Below, in pieces: positions 6,954-7,777 of a DNA stretch of 7,777 bases. The first letter of the stretch is position 1, and every line of letters begins with the position of its first letter. This DNA is from Mucilaginibacter sp. (GTDB lineage: Bacteria > Bacteroidota > Bacteroidia > Sphingobacteriales > Sphingobacteriaceae): the NCBI GenBank assembly GCA_014376655.1, contig JACMRC010000180.1, forward strand, positions 1 to 7,777, written 5' to 3'. Made by a program: the position numbers and the translations under genes. The notes beneath the pieces were generated by a model, which saw only the letters and a program-made list of their open reading frames with translations, did no database searches and was not told where the DNA came from.

Positions 6954-7777
6954 ATGAAACTACTATTTACTACTTTGCTTTGCGGCATCAGTTTTTTTGC
7001 GATCAGCCAATCTGCACCAAAACCATACGGACCTTTACCAACAAAGGGCCAGTTGCAATGGCAGGAAACAGAAATGTACGCTATCATCCACTTCGGCCCC
7101 GATACTTATACCGATAAAGAATGGGGATTTGGCGATGAAGATCCAACGATAATGAACCCCACCCAATTTAGCGCCACACAAATTGTAGGTGCGGCTAAAG
7201 CCGGTGGCTTAAAAGGCATAGTAGTTGTTGCCAAGCACCACGACGGTTTTTGTATGTGGCCCACCAAAACTACCGAGCATAATATCAGCAAAAGCCTGTA
7301 TAAAAACGGTAAAGGTGATATCGTAAGAGATTACCGCGAGGCCTGCGATAAGTTAGGTATGAAGATGGGCGTATACTGCTCGCCGTGGGACAGGAACAGC
7401 CCTCTATATGGCAAACCTGAATATGTTACCGACGTTTATCGCAAACAGCTAAAGGAACTATACAGCAATTACGGCCCGCTATTTATCGTATGGCATGATG
7501 GCGCTAACGGCGGCGACGGCTACTATGGCGGCGCTAAAGAAAAACGTACCATAGACCGATCAACCTATTACGGTTGGGACGAAACCTGGGGCATAGCCCG
7601 TAAATTGCAGCCTAATGCCGTAATATTTGGCGATGTTGGCCCCGATGTACGCTGGGTAGGTAACGAGCGCGGCATGGCCGGCGAAACCAGCTGGGCCACT
7701 TATACACCACATGCACCGGAAGCTGGTAAATTGCCGGGCAATGGTTTTGTGTTGGATAAAGAGGGAGTAGAGGGCCA
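6954..7777 (+). CDS. Secreted GH29 alpha-L-fucosidase, N-terminal part (cut by right window edge)
   Basis: The frame opens at the ATG at 6954 and stays open for 274 codons to the window edge. Residues 1-18 or so form a signal peptide (MKLLFTTLLCGISFFAIS), with cleavage likely around AIS-QS; the Cys10 context is not a good lipobox. The mature part is the (beta/alpha)8 catalytic domain of glycoside hydrolase family 29, which removes alpha-linked L-fucose from glycans with retention of configuration. Visible landmarks are MYAIIHFGPDTYTDKEWGFG (41-60), the sugar-binding KHHDGF (94-99), GVYCSPWD (139-146) and VWHDGANGGDGYYGG (179-193). Asp182 is the expected nucleophile. The HDGANGGDGYYGG form suggests the subgroup that includes alpha-1,3/4-fucosidases, which is an inference. 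The acid/base residue and any C-terminal binding domain are not identified. Such enzymes are usually exported to the periplasm or surface and often sit in polysaccharide utilization loci. No SusC/SusD gene is in view. Confidence 0.92.
   Translation, partial: MKLLFTTLLCGISFFAISQSAPKPYGPLPTKGQLQWQETEMYAIIHFGPDTYTDKEWGFGDEDPTIMNPTQFSATQIVGAAKAGGLKGIVVVAKHHDGFCMWPTKTTEHNISKSLYKNGKGDIVRDYREACDKLGMKMGVYCSPWDRNSPLYGKPEYVTDVYRKQLKELYSNYGPLFIVWHDGANGGDGYYGGAKEKRTIDRSTYYGWDETWGIARKLQPNAVIFGDVGPDVRWVGNERGMAGETSWATYTPHAPEAGKLPGNGFVLDKEGVEG

Noticed and set aside
6963..6986. Possible lipoprotein signal in the fucosidase (Leu-Leu-Cys-Gly around Cys10)
   Set aside because: The residue before Cys is Leu and the Cys falls in the middle of the hydrophobic stretch, not at its end. 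A standard signal peptide fits better.
7106..7291. Minus-strand open frame of 61 codons within the fucosidase gene
   Set aside because: It is antisense to conserved GH29 catalytic-domain codons and has no independent support.

Overview
This window looks like chromosomal DNA from a Bacteroidetes bacterium, most likely of the Sphingobacteriaceae (Mucilaginibacter/Pedobacter type). The evidence is moderate GC with AT-rich intergenic gaps, translation starts without clear Shine-Dalgarno sequences, a TAnnTTTG-type -7 promoter box, Bacteroidetes-style variants of YigZ, FUSC and PEP carboxylase, and a secreted GH29 fucosidase. The genus is an inference from protein flavour, not from a marker gene.

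Left half (minus strand, read right to left): a FUSC/YccS-type inner-membrane protein (start best placed at 3305), then after 39 bases a YigZ/IMPACT-family protein, then after 66 bases the N-terminal 150 codons of an MgtE magnesium transporter that runs off the left edge. Spacing and direction fit one transcription unit. I see no clear terminator between the genes.

Middle: a 205-base AT-rich divergent intergenic region separates the FUSC gene from ppc on the plus strand. The ppc gene is complete and encodes an 861-residue phosphoenolpyruvate carboxylase, the anaplerotic enzyme making oxaloacetate. Its catalytic motifs are intact and it carries loop variants that differ from the E. coli enzyme.

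Right half (plus strand): just after ppc lies a 92-base nested inverted repeat (6108-6199) that resembles a REP doublet (REPIN) or small palindromic repeat element. Next come a candidate -7 promoter box, a DUF4142 lipoprotein gene, a 124-base gap with a hairpin oriented as a minus-strand terminator, and the first 274 codons of a secreted GH29 alpha-L-fucosidase that runs off the right edge.

The genes are mostly housekeeping (Mg2+ transport, anaplerosis) plus accessory envelope and glycan functions. I found no convincing undescribed multi-gene system. The least explained items are the palindromic element after ppc and the counter-oriented hairpin before the fucosidase gene.
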